Assembly (NCBI RefSeq): GCF_002964785.1
Contig: NZ_PQCC01000004.1
Span: forward strand, 434,001-498,000
From: Pseudoalteromonas sp. T1lg48
GTDB lineage: Bacteria; Pseudomonadota; Gammaproteobacteria; Enterobacterales; Alteromonadaceae
Direction of reading: 5' to 3'
Length of the DNA stretch: 64,000 bases
In this document: piece after piece, positions 52,219-60,902 of the stretch
How the letters are laid out: every line of letters starts with the position of its first letter
How positions within the stretch are numbered: position 1 is the stretch's first letter
The notes under the pieces: model-generated
Database searches by the model: none
Seen by the model: only the letters and a program-made list of their open reading frames with translations
Told to the model about the DNA's origin: nothing
Made by a program: the position numbers and the translations under genes

Positions 52219-52244
52219 AAAACCCACGCTTAGGCGTGGGTTTT
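52219..52244. terminator. bidirectional intrinsic terminator
   Basis: Perfect 11-bp stem AAAACCCACGC/GCGTGGGTTTT with a four-base loop, between the convergent GNAT and S9 peptidase genes. Confidence 0.92.
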
Positions 52245-52261
52245 ACTTTTTAAAACGCAAT

Positions 52262-54727
52262 TTACTCGGCGTTAGCGTTAGTGTCGCTGAGCAGGTACTT
52301 ATCCAGCCACTGCTCTTGCTCCCATAAAACATGCAGCAGGCTCTTGCGGGCACGGTAGCCGTGTGCTTCGTAGGGTAGCATCACCAGACGGGCGTCTTTA
52401 CCCAAACCTTTCATTGCCGCATACATGCGTTCACTTTGCATCGGGAAGGTGCCGCTGTTAGGGTCTTCCTTGCCGTGGATCATCAGCATGGGTTCGTTAA
52501 TCTTTTCTGCATGGAAAAACGGTGACATATTGGCGTACACCGCCTGGCCTTCCCAGAAGTTACGCTCTTCACCCTGGAAACCAAATGGCGTTAACGTGCG
52601 GTTATAGGCGCCGCTGCGGGCAATACCGGCTTTAAACAGGTCGCTGTGGGCCAGCAGGTTAGCCACCATAAAGGCACCATAGGAGTGCCCGGCAATGGCT
52701 ATCTTGTCCTTATCCGCCACGCCTTTTTCAACCAAGACATCCACCGCCGCCTGGGCGCTGGCTACCAGTTGCTTGCGGAAGGTGTCGTTCGGCTCCTTGC
52801 CATCTACCCCAACTATGGGCATTTTCGGGTCGTCGAACACGGCAATGCCCTTGGCCAAATAAGGCATAGGGCCCCAATAACCTATGTAGGTAAATTCATA
52901 AGGCGATTCACGCACTTGCGAGGCCACATTTTTGTCCTTGTACTCCAGTGGGTAGGCCCACATCAGCACGGGGATTGGGCCTTGTGACGGCTCATAACCG
53001 GCTGGCAAATACAGGGTACCGGACAACTCAACACCATCGTCACGTTTATAGCGTAACTGCTCTTTTTGAATGCCCTTAAAGGCCGGATAAGGATGAGGGA
53101 ACTGAGTCAGTTGCGTCAGGGAATCGTCATCCAAATCGCGTACGAACAAATTGGGTTGTTCGGTTTTAGACTCACGCACGGTAATAAAGCGCTCACCCTC
53201 TTCGTCTAGCAAGTCAACAACGCGCTCATAGTAAGGTGCCTCGCTGCGCCACAGGCGCTCGGTGCTGTTGGTTTTAACATCGTAACGGTCTAAAAACGGG
53301 ATATTACCCTGCTCCGAGGCACCATCGCCGCGCAGGTAAATATAGCGGTCACCCACGACCTGCATTACCCGCGCACCCAAATCATTGTGGGTGTAAATGG
53401 GGTCGCCCGGATTTTTATAGGCATCGTTATAACTGCGCTCGGAGAAGAGCACAGGTGAAGCACTGGCATCGTTAGGCGCGATAATCCAGCTGCGCACCTG
53501 ACGGTCGCTAAAGCGCCACTCGGAAAGCATCGCCAGATTCTCATTGCCCCAGGTCACCCCGGCAAAACGACGCTCTGTTTTTGCAAATAACTTAGGCTTA
53601 CGTTTAAACGGCGCGCTCAGGGTGTAAATATGGTCGTGATGCGGCACATCTTTTTTCATATCGCCGCCATCTTGGGCTTCGGCCCAAATAAGCGTTGCTC
53701 CTTTATCGCTGCGCCACTCAAAGTCGCGAGGGCCGGTGCGCACACTATCAAAACCCTGGGGAATGTTGTCGGCCAACGGCTGTTTAACCAGCTCTGTTAG
53801 CTCGTAGCCACTCATTCCCCACACAGACCAGGTAGTGGCAAAACGGAAATACGGCACCTGATAAGAGAAGGGCTGATCCAAGGTCGCCACAAGAATATTG
53901 TTGCTATCGGGTGAGATACTGAAATTACTAAATAGCTTGGCCTTGCCGATGGCTTTGGCCTGGCCATCCAAACTCACACGCATCAACTGACCCTGACCAT
54001 AGAAGGAAAACAGCGCTTCGTCGTAGGGACTGGTCAATAGATTCTGATAGGTACGGGCCGGCGCCTTTTCACCCGTGGTTTGTTGGATCACAGGCACAAC
54101 CGTATTGGCATCGTCTTGTGGCTGGGCCTTACCCAGGTTCACCGCATGGTTAATGATTAACCCACTGGCATCGGGCATCCATTGATACGGGGTGGCGGTA
54201 ACCACAGAGTTGAGCGCGTATTCACTCAGCTGTTTCAGGGCGCGAGTATTGATATCGTACACCCACAGGGTGGCCGCCGCCGGCGTTTCATAGACAAAGC
54301 TCAGATAGCGGCTGTCACTGGACCACTGTGGCGAGCGCATAATGCCCTCATCCAAACCGCTTACGTCCAGGCTAATATCACCCTCGAGGGATTTAAACGT
54401 CAGCGCCGTGTACTTGTTACGCACTCGTGAGCGAGAAAAATTATCTGGATTGAGCTTAATACCGGCCAGTTTCAGCTCTGGCTTGGCCAGCTCCTGTAAG
54501 CTCTCAACGCGGCGGCGTTCAAGTAACGCCAGCCATTGGCCGTCCGGTGATAGCATGGAACGCGGTGCCAACTTGGCATCGACGACCTGCGCCAGCTCTT
54601 TCGATGGCACTTGATAGCCAGCGTCATTTTGTGCCCCGGCCGGCGCCTCTTGCTGAGCAAGCGCCGTCGACGCACATCCCAGGCCCAATGCCCCAAGGAG
54701 CACTGAGGCGATGAGGTGTTGTTTCAT
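52262..54727 (-). CDS. secreted S9 family (prolyl oligopeptidase-like) peptidase
   Basis: The 821-residue protein has a signal peptide (ending near ALA-QQE), a long beta-propeller region and a C-terminal alpha/beta-hydrolase domain with nucleophile elbow GHSYGAFMVANL, an acidic residue in HGKEDPNSG and a final catalytic His in PYEAHGYR. This is the large glutamyl endopeptidase-like or acylaminoacyl-peptidase-like subgroup, acting in the periplasm or outside. It may cut peptides released by the collagenase and subtilase, but no GntR operator is seen upstream. Confidence 0.88.
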   Translation of the reverse strand: MKQHLIASVLLGALGLGCASTALAQQEAPAGAQNDAGYQVPSKELAQVVDAKLAPRSMLSPDGQWLALLERRRVESLQELAKPELKLAGIKLNPDNFSRSRVRNKYTALTFKSLEGDISLDVSGLDEGIMRSPQWSSDSRYLSFVYETPAAATLWVYDINTRALKQLSEYALNSVVTATPYQWMPDASGLIINHAVNLGKAQPQDDANTVVPVIQQTTGEKAPARTYQNLLTSPYDEALFSFYGQGQLMRVSLDGQAKAIGKAKLFSNFSISPDSNNILVATLDQPFSYQVPYFRFATTWSVWGMSGYELTELVKQPLADNIPQGFDSVRTGPRDFEWRSDKGATLIWAEAQDGGDMKKDVPHHDHIYTLSAPFKRKPKLFAKTERRFAGVTWGNENLAMLSEWRFSDRQVRSWIIAPNDASASPVLFSERSYNDAYKNPGDPIYTHNDLGARVMQVVGDRYIYLRGDGASEQGNIPFLDRYDVKTNSTERLWRSEAPYYERVVDLLDEEGERFITVRESKTEQPNLFVRDLDDDSLTQLTQFPHPYPAFKGIQKEQLRYKRDDGVELSGTLYLPAGYEPSQGPIPVLMWAYPLEYKDKNVASQVRESPYEFTYIGYWGPMPYLAKGIAVFDDPKMPIVGVDGKEPNDTFRKQLVASAQAAVDVLVEKGVADKDKIAIAGHSYGAFMVANLLAHSDLFKAGIARSGAYNRTLTPFGFQGEERNFWEGQAVYANMSPFFHAEKINEPMLMIHGKEDPNSGTFPMQSERMYAAMKGLGKDARLVMLPYEAHGYRARKSLLHVLWEQEQWLDKYLLSDTNANAE

Positions 54728-54858
54728 AGAAAACCCTTTTGTTGTGATTATTATCCTCCAGAGCCTATTTATCTCGATAAACAGACTCTTGGGTACAGTC
54801 TACCTCGGTATAAAAACCAAGCAACTAAATAGGGTTAACTTCTTAGTTTTGTTCACAA

Positions 54859-55551
54859 TTACCAGGGAATGCGTTCACCCAAATAGGTGTAGAAGCCGCC
54901 GCTTTGCTCAGTGCTGAGCGCATCGATTACCTGTTTCAGCCCCTTGGCCGAGGTGGCCGCATCGATCAGCGCGTTAGGACCCCCCATCTCGGTTTTCACC
55001 CAGCCCGGGTGCAAGGAGACGGTTTTGATCCCCTGGCTTAGCAGATCATTGCTCAAACTTTTCACTACCGAATTGAGTGCAGCCTTGGAGCTACGATAGA
55101 TATATCCGCCGCCCTTGGTGTTCTCCGTATGACTGCCGACCTTGGATGATAACGCGGCAAAAACCGGGGCCGAGGCTTTTAAGAGGTGTGGTAAAAAGGC
55201 CTGCGCCAACTTGGCTACTGCCAGCACATTGGTATTCATCACCTGCTGCCACTGGGCAAAGTCGATGTCATCCAGGCCGTACCCCTTGGGACCATACATA
55301 CCCGCATTACTGAGTAACACATCGATGGCCTGGTCGTTAATCTGCTCGGCGAGTTTGTCTATTTGCTCAAAGTCGGTGATATCGAGTCGGTGCACGCTCA
55401 GCGCGTTATCTTGCTGGGCAAGCGCTTGCAATTGCATGGCTTCCTCCGGCTTTCGGCAACAGGCAAGCACCTGCCAGCCTTGCGCCAAGTAGAGTTTGGC
55501 AAGGGCTAAACCTATGCCGCGATTGGCACCGGTAATAAGGACGGTTTTCAT
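54859..55551 (-). CDS. short-chain dehydrogenase/reductase
   Basis: The 230-residue protein has the Rossmann motif TGANRGIGLALA (residues 7-18), LSNAGMYGP, a Ser, and YRSSKAALN with the catalytic Tyr-x-x-x-Lys, then HPGWVKTEMGG. It is a classical NAD(P)-dependent SDR of the carbonyl reductase/sniffer type. The substrate is unknown. It is divergent from the LacI-family gene with about 80 bp between. Confidence 0.9.
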   Translation of the reverse strand: MKTVLITGANRGIGLALAKLYLAQGWQVLACCRKPEEAMQLQALAQQDNALSVHRLDITDFEQIDKLAEQINDQAIDVLLSNAGMYGPKGYGLDDIDFAQWQQVMNTNVLAVAKLAQAFLPHLLKASAPVFAALSSKVGSHTENTKGGGYIYRSSKAALNSVVKSLSNDLLSQGIKTVSLHPGWVKTEMGGPNALIDAATSAKGLKQVIDALSTEQSGGFYTYLGERIPW

Positions 55552-55631
55552 GGGTTAACTCCTGTATTTGTACTGACGCTAAAGCGCGGAATCTGCTACC
55601 ATGTAGAGCTTAATCAGCGCCTTATAATGCC

Positions 55632-56672
55632 ATGAACAGCACACCACCACATCCCAAAGTCACCATTATCCAAGTTGCCGAGCTCGCCGGGGTGTCTAAA
55701 TCCACCGTTTCGCTGGTGCTAACGCAACCGGACAAGGTCAGCGATACAACCAGGGAAAAGGTGCGCCAGGCGATGGCCGAATTGGGGTATGTGTATAACC
55801 GGGATGCGGCAGCGCTGCGCTCAAAACGCTCGGGCCTGGTAGCCATTATGCTGCCAACCTTGGATAACCCCAAATTCACAGAGCTGGCAACGACGCTGCA
55901 ACAAGGCGTGCTGGAGCGCGGCTTTGTGCCCATGCTACTTAGCAGTAATGATGAGCTCGACACCCAGCAACGGTTGATGGAACGTCTCAAGGAATCCAAT
56001 GTGACCGCGGTGATTTTGTGTCCGGCCACGGGCACGGATGTTAATTGGCAAAACGCACTTAACAATAGCGGCATGGTGATCATTAATGTGCTCCGTGAAG
56101 TGCCCTTTAGCGAGGCCCCCTGTGTATTGGCCGATACTCAGCGCGGGGCGTTTTTGGCAACTCAGGCATTACTGGAGCAGGGCTGTCACGCTCTGGCCTT
56201 GGTGGGCGGCCCCTCTCTGAGCAATTATGCACATTTTAAAGAGGGGTTTGAGCAGGCGGTACATTTGCACCCAGGTACCCCGAGCAGCCAATACATCCCC
56301 TGTAATAATACCCGCCAGGCAGGTCAGCAGGCCTTGAATGACCAAGCACTGGCCCAGGTGATCGCCAAAGTGCGTACCGATGACCGGGCGGCGCCCGTGG
56401 GGCTTTTATGTGCCAGCGACCAACTCGCCTATGGCGTGCTCGATGCCCTGCCAAGTCATGGCCTGAGTGTCGGCAAGGAGCTTAAGATCGTGGGTTTTGG
56501 CGATCTGCCCGACTCCGCTGTTTTGCCTTGTCCGCTCAGCTCGGTGGCCTATCGCAGCGGCGATCTGGCCGAGCATAGCCTAAGCATTTTAACCGCGTTA
56601 CTCAGTGATCAAAACGTGCCCCGCCGCACGCTTATCGATGTAACCCTTATTAAACGAGCGTCTTGTTTATGA
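55632..56672 (+). CDS. LacI family transcriptional regulator
   Basis: The 346-residue protein has a LacI helix-turn-helix with hinge (IIQVAELAGVSKSTVSLVLTQPDKVSDTTREKVRQAMAELGYVYNRDA) and a periplasmic-binding-protein-like effector domain (about 65-340). LacI proteins usually sense sugars or nucleosides. It is divergent from the SDR gene and its stop overlaps the start of the glycosyltransferase gene (ATGA), so it may be autoregulated together with it. No clear operator was found. Confidence 0.9.
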   Translation: MNSTPPHPKVTIIQVAELAGVSKSTVSLVLTQPDKVSDTTREKVRQAMAELGYVYNRDAAALRSKRSGLVAIMLPTLDNPKFTELATTLQQGVLERGFVPMLLSSNDELDTQQRLMERLKESNVTAVILCPATGTDVNWQNALNNSGMVIINVLREVPFSEAPCVLADTQRGAFLATQALLEQGCHALALVGGPSLSNYAHFKEGFEQAVHLHPGTPSSQYIPCNNTRQAGQQALNDQALAQVIAKVRTDDRAAPVGLLCASDQLAYGVLDALPSHGLSVGKELKIVGFGDLPDSAVLPCPLSSVAYRSGDLAEHSLSILTALLSDQNVPRRTLIDVTLIKRASCL

Positions 56673-57897
56673 CCCAAGTATTAGTGATTGGCTATGTGTG
56701 GCCAGAGCCCAATTCGTCGGCGGCTGGCAGCCATATGATGTCGTTACTCAAACTGTTTCGAAATCAAGGTTGGCAGGTGGAATTCGCCTCACCGGCGCAG
56801 CGCACAGAACATATGGAAGACTTGGCACAATATGGGATCAGCAGCGCGGATATCGCCCTCAATTGCAGTAGTTTTGACGCCTACCTCAACGAATTAAACC
56901 CGGATATTGTGATGTTCGATCGCTTTATGATGGAAGAGCAATTCGGCTGGCGGGTCGATAAGTATGCACCGGATGCCCTGAAAATCCTCGATACCGAAGA
57001 CCTTCAGTGTTTGCGCGGGGCTCGCCATGAGGCCCATAAAGCGGGCAAGGAGTTTGAGACGAGCGACCTGCACACGGATTTGGCCAAGCGCGAAATCGCC
57101 GCTATTTTGCGCTGCGATCTCAGCTTGATCATCTCCACCTACGAAATGCAGCTGCTCAATGAGGTATTTAAGGTTGACCGCGCGCTGCTGCATCACCTGC
57201 CCTTTATGGTCGACTTAAGCGCCCTGCCAAAACAAACACCGAGCTTTGCCGAGCGCCAACATTTTATGACCATTGGCAACTTCAGGCATGCACCCAACTG
57301 GGATGCGGTGCTGTATTTACAGCAGATCTGGCCTTTGATCCGCAAGCAACTGCCCAAGGCGGAGCTGCATATTTACGGCTCTTACCGCCGCCTAAGGCCA
57401 CCGCCTTGCATAATCCAAAAACAGGTTTTTTAATTAAGGGCTGGGCCGATGACGCCCTGGAAGTAATGAGCTCGGCACGGGTGTGTTTGGCGCCTTTGCG
57501 CTTTGGCGCCGGCATTAAGGGCAAACTATTGGAAGCCATGATCACCGCCACGCCTTCGGTAACCACCCGCATTGGCGCCGAAGGTATGCACTTAGACTTG
57601 CCGTGGAACGGAGCTGTGCACAACGACCCGCAGCAATTTGCCGATGCCGCGGTGCGCTTACATGAGAATGAAGCCGAATTCATTACCGCCCAGGGTCACG
57701 GCCAGCAAATACTCAACCAGATCTACGACAGCCATACTTTGTCCTCTAACTTGTTGGCACGCATCAAGGAGTTACAGCAAAACCTGATGCAGCACCGCCA
57801 CACAAACTTCACCGGGCAAATGCTAAAACACCACACCATGCGCAGTACCCAGTACATGGCACAATGGATTGAAGCAAAAAATTCAATAAAATCTTGA
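56669..57897 (+). pseudogene. GT4-like glycosyltransferase, frameshifted by one base
   Basis: The first part (from the ATG overlapping the LacI stop) has VIGYVWPEPNSSAAGSHMMSLL and FMTIGNFRHAPNWDAVLYLQQIWPLIRKQLPKAELHIYGSY; the rest (PPPKATALHNPKTGFLIKGWADDALEVMSSARVCLAPLRFGAGIKGKLLEAM) continues in another frame. One added C near 57390 (TACCGCCGCC) restores an uninterrupted protein of about 410 residues with the GT-B glycosyltransferase fold and its donor-binding region. No other damage is seen. It would transfer a sugar from a nucleotide sugar; the acceptor is unknown. Confidence 0.82.
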
Positions 57898-57978
57898 TAG
57901 AAATCAGTAGACAGGTAACCTTAGATCAATAAAATGCGCACGCTCTATGCATTATGATCGACAACCGAGGACCGCTGC

Positions 57979-59205
57979 GTGGAAGACGCTCTCTTTAAAG
58001 AAAAACGTAAATTTATCGTTAAGCTCGGCAAGATGCTGCACAAATACGGTACCCCGGCCTATCGACTCGAGGCGCACCTGATGGAGGTCGCGACCTACCT
58101 GGAGCTGAAGTCTTCTTTCGTAATGTCACCCACCTCGGTGACCTTTGTGATCTGGACCGAGGGTCATGAAAACGAGTACACCCATGTTGCTCGTGTTGAC
58201 CCGGGCGAGCACGATCTGGGCTCGTTAGCCAACACCGACGAGGTGGTGAATTTGCTGCTAAAGGGCGAATTAACCATTAACGAGGCAGACAAACGCCTTG
58301 ATGAAATCGCCGTGATGCCGGCGCCCTACAACAAGTGGATCACCGCCAGTGCCTTTGCCTTCTCAGGCGGCGCCTTCGCCATGTTGATGGGTACCAGCTG
58401 GAATGATGTCTTTTATTCCGGCCTGCTCACCCTGGTGGTGTATTTGTTCGTGCTCTGGTCGAGCTATTCGCGCCGTGTGGCACACATGCTCGAGCCCTTG
58501 GTTGCCGTGGTCTCGGCCATTTTAGCCTGTGCCATTAGCGTGTATTTGGACGCCCAGATCAACATTCGTCTGGTGGTGCTCTCCAGTATCATTGTCTTTA
58601 TCCCCGGTCTGGCCTTGGCGCTCGGTCTTGCCGAGCTGGCGGCGCGACATCTGGTATCCGGCACGGCGCGAGTGATGGACTCCTTTATGCTGCTGTTTAA
58701 GCTCTATTTCGGTGCCTTTATCGGCATAGGAATTGGCTTTGCTCTCTTTGGACAAGCGGACTTTGTGACGCCAGAGCCCTTACCTAAATGGACCGCCTGG
58801 CTCGCTATTTTGCTGTTGTGTATGTCTTTGGTGGTGATTTTTAGAACCAAAACCAAGCATGCGCTTTGGTCTCTGGCCGCCGGTTTTATTGCCTATGGTG
58901 CCAGCATAGGCTCCGCCGCATACCTGGATTACACCCTGGGTACCTTTGTCGGCGCCCTTGCGGTGGGAATTTTTAGTAACCTCTTTAACCGCATCGCCAA
59001 CGCTCCGGCTTCCATCGTTGCCATGCAGGGCCTGATCGTTCTGGTGCCGGGTTCAAAAACCTACATCGGACTTAACTCTTTGATAGAAGGGCAAGACTTT
59101 GTCTATGCCGACCATATCGGCCAACAAACCTTTTTGATCTTTATGTCACTTGTGGCTGGGCTTATTTTTGCGAATGTGGTGCTGCCACCGAAGAAAAGTC
59201 TCTAA
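57979..59205 (+). CDS. ThrE-type threonine/serine exporter family protein
   Basis: The 408-residue protein starts at a GTG after GAGG and combines the two ThrE-type parts: an N-terminal soluble and membrane region (KLGKMLHKYGTPAYRLEAHLMEVATYL, DKRLDEIAVMPAPYNKW) and a C-terminal membrane domain with IVAMQGLIVLVPGSKTYIG. About ten helices in all. Members export threonine and serine by proton exchange. Fused single-chain forms such as this are common. No regulator is adjacent. Confidence 0.85.
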   Translation: MEDALFKEKRKFIVKLGKMLHKYGTPAYRLEAHLMEVATYLELKSSFVMSPTSVTFVIWTEGHENEYTHVARVDPGEHDLGSLANTDEVVNLLLKGELTINEADKRLDEIAVMPAPYNKWITASAFAFSGGAFAMLMGTSWNDVFYSGLLTLVVYLFVLWSSYSRRVAHMLEPLVAVVSAILACAISVYLDAQINIRLVVLSSIIVFIPGLALALGLAELAARHLVSGTARVMDSFMLLFKLYFGAFIGIGIGFALFGQADFVTPEPLPKWTAWLAILLLCMSLVVIFRTKTKHALWSLAAGFIAYGASIGSAAYLDYTLGTFVGALAVGIFSNLFNRIANAPASIVAMQGLIVLVPGSKTYIGLNSLIEGQDFVYADHIGQQTFLIFMSLVAGLIFANVVLPPKKSL

Positions 59206-59218
59206 GCAAAAAAAAAAA

Positions 59219-59268
59219 GGGTGAACTTATTGATAGGAAGCCACAGGGAAAAGGCTATAAGTTCACCC
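59219..59268 (-). terminator. structured hairpin, copy 1 of a duplicated element
   Basis: GGGTGAACTTAT (59219-59230) pairs with ATAAGTTCACCC (59257-59268), a perfect 12-bp stem. Inside, AGCC pairs with GGCT around a loop ending in GGGAAAA, with an 8-base bulge on one side. On the minus strand the stem runs into a long T-tract, so it can terminate transcription from the MlaC gene. Confidence 0.75.
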
Positions 59269-59341
59269 CAAAAAGTGTTGTCACAACAATAACAACAACG
59301 TACTAGCAATCAGTACAAACGCGTTCAAGCAGAGAAAAAAA

Positions 59342-59403
59342 GGGGAACTCCTGGGATAACCCCAGGTAGAGAGCCTCATGGGTAAAAGGCTACAAGTTTC
59401 CCC
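59342..59403 (-). terminator. structured hairpin, copy 2 of a duplicated element
   Basis: GGGGAACT pairs with AGTT-T-CCCC, enclosing a side stem CCTGGG/CCCAGG and the same AGCC/GGCT inner stem with a GGGTAAAA loop as in copy 1. The minus-strand end is again followed by T7. It is the first terminator-like structure met after the MlaC stop codon. Confidence 0.72.
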
Positions 59404-59430
59404 AAAGCACTGCAGGAACAAAACTCTCCA

Positions 59431-60042
59431 TTAGCCCTTGGCTAACAACTCTTGATTAACCTGGTCGATACCCACCTCGGTGATGCGGGCGATAATTTCT
59501 TTCTGCTTGGCATCGAGTAGCGAGATACCCTCGGCTACCAGGTCATAGACGCGCCAGCTGCCGGCCTTGTCTTGACGCAATTTAAAGACGATATCTATGG
59601 TCGGCTTGCCAGCTTCGACGATTTCGGTTTTCACCGCCGTATAACCATTGCTTGGTGCCGCATTAGGCTTAATAAAATGTACTTCCTGACCCTTATAACT
59701 CATCAGGGCATTGGCATAGGTATTGGTCAGGTATGACTCGATGGCATTGATAAAGGTGAGTGCCTGTTGCTTATTGATCTCGCGAACATGCTTACCAAGG
59801 AGCTTAAAGGACACGAACTTGGTGTCGATGTGCGGAATTAGCTGCGCCTTTACCAGGTTGCGTAATTGCGCCTTTTTCTGTTGGTCATCGGCATCGATAT
59901 TACCGATATCAACAAAGAGCTGCTCGCCAACCTGTTTAAGCATGGTGTACGGCTCTTCAGCAGTTGCGGCCTGTGCCTTGCCGGCCGACAGCGTCAGCAT
60001 GGCGGTAATAATAAATAGTAATAACAGCTTAGGTGCTCGCAT
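59431..60042 (-). CDS. MlaC/Ttg2D-like phospholipid-binding periplasmic protein
   Basis: The 203-residue protein has a signal peptide (ending near AQA-ATA) and the MlaC fold signatures: LRNLVKAQLIPHIDTKFVSFKLLGKHVREINKQQALTFINAIESYLTNTYANALMSYKGQEV and WRVYDLVAEGISLL. MlaC carries phospholipids between the outer and inner membranes. The other mla genes are not adjacent, so this is a stand-alone copy. It is divergent from the PagL-like gene, another outer-membrane lipid gene. Two terminator-like hairpins follow it. Confidence 0.9.
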   Translation of the reverse strand: MRAPKLLLLFIITAMLTLSAGKAQAATAEEPYTMLKQVGEQLFVDIGNIDADDQQKKAQLRNLVKAQLIPHIDTKFVSFKLLGKHVREINKQQALTFINAIESYLTNTYANALMSYKGQEVHFIKPNAAPSNGYTAVKTEIVEAGKPTIDIVFKLRQDKAGSWRVYDLVAEGISLLDAKQKEIIARITEVGIDQVNQELLAKG

Positions 60043-60274
60043 TGGCCACTCTCCTCACATCGAATTGGCGGCCATAGTAGCGGATTGTATTTTGGAACAT
60101 AAGCAACAAATACGCACATTATTGATTCCATTTATGCACATATAATTTTATTCTTATTATTCATGAAGTTAGTTTATTGTTGCCGTGTTTGCACCACCGC
60201 TGTGCATTTTTGTGCATTGATCTAAGCCCCCACAAAATAAATAGTACGCGCCCTTTTGTTGTGAGGTTAAGCGT

Positions 60275-60814
60275 ATGAAATCAATAATTTTAGCCACCTT
60301 AGCGGGCGCCCTAAGCCTGGCTCCCATGGCAGCCAGTCAGGCTCAGGAAGCGCCGCGACACGGTTACACCCTGCATTACATTCAGGGTGAAGGGGATGTA
60401 CAAGGGATTAAGTTGGGCTATCAGTATTATCTCAGCGACTACCTGCCGGAGCGCTTCAATAACGTCGAAATGTTTTTCGAAAGCAGTGTGAATTTTTGGC
60501 GCTATGGCGACAACAATGATTATGATCACAACTTTGTTGTGGCACTGACTCCGGTGTTTCAATACCCGATCACGCAATATCGGGGCCACCCGCTGCTGTT
60601 TGAATTTGGTATTGGCTTTTCGCTTTTAGATGACACACAGTTTGCCGGTAAGGACGTTAGCACCCACTATCAGTTTGAGGACAGAATTGGCGTAGTGTAT
60701 AAGCTGGAAAATGCCGAATTCGGACTGCGCTATCTGCATTATTCCAATGCCGGTTTTGAAAGCCCAAACCCGGGACTGGATTTTATTTCCTTGTCCTATT
60801 CGCGCTCATTTTAG
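60275..60814 (+). CDS. pagL: PagL-like lipid A 3-O-deacylase (acyloxyacyl hydrolase)
   Basis: The 179-residue protein has a signal peptide (ending near SQA-QEA) and a small outer-membrane beta-barrel ending in Phe. The motif RYLHYSNAGFESPNPGLDF (about residues 150-168) carries the PagL catalytic His and Ser and is diagnostic. The enzyme removes the 3-O-acyl chain of lipid A. It sits next to the divergent mlaC gene. Length matches the family. Confidence 0.9.
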   Translation: MKSIILATLAGALSLAPMAASQAQEAPRHGYTLHYIQGEGDVQGIKLGYQYYLSDYLPERFNNVEMFFESSVNFWRYGDNNDYDHNFVVALTPVFQYPITQYRGHPLLFEFGIGFSLLDDTQFAGKDVSTHYQFEDRIGVVYKLENAEFGLRYLHYSNAGFESPNPGLDFISLSYSRSF

Positions 60815-60825
60815 TGAGTCAGGCC

Positions 60826-60875
60826 ACGCTAACTGGATGAAATATTTTGCCTTGTTAGCGTAAAGCTCCATCCAG
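60826..60875. other. candidate H-type pseudoknot after pagL
   Basis: Two interleaved perfect 7-bp complementarities: ACGCTAA (60826-60832) with TTAGCGT (60855-60861), and CTGGATG (60833-60839) with CATCCAG (60869-60875). The order is that of an H-type RNA pseudoknot. It lies in the 88-bp region between the convergent pagL and oxidoreductase genes. Confidence 0.5.
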
Positions 60876-60902
60876 TACTAAAGATAACGCTCTTCGATAA
60901 GG

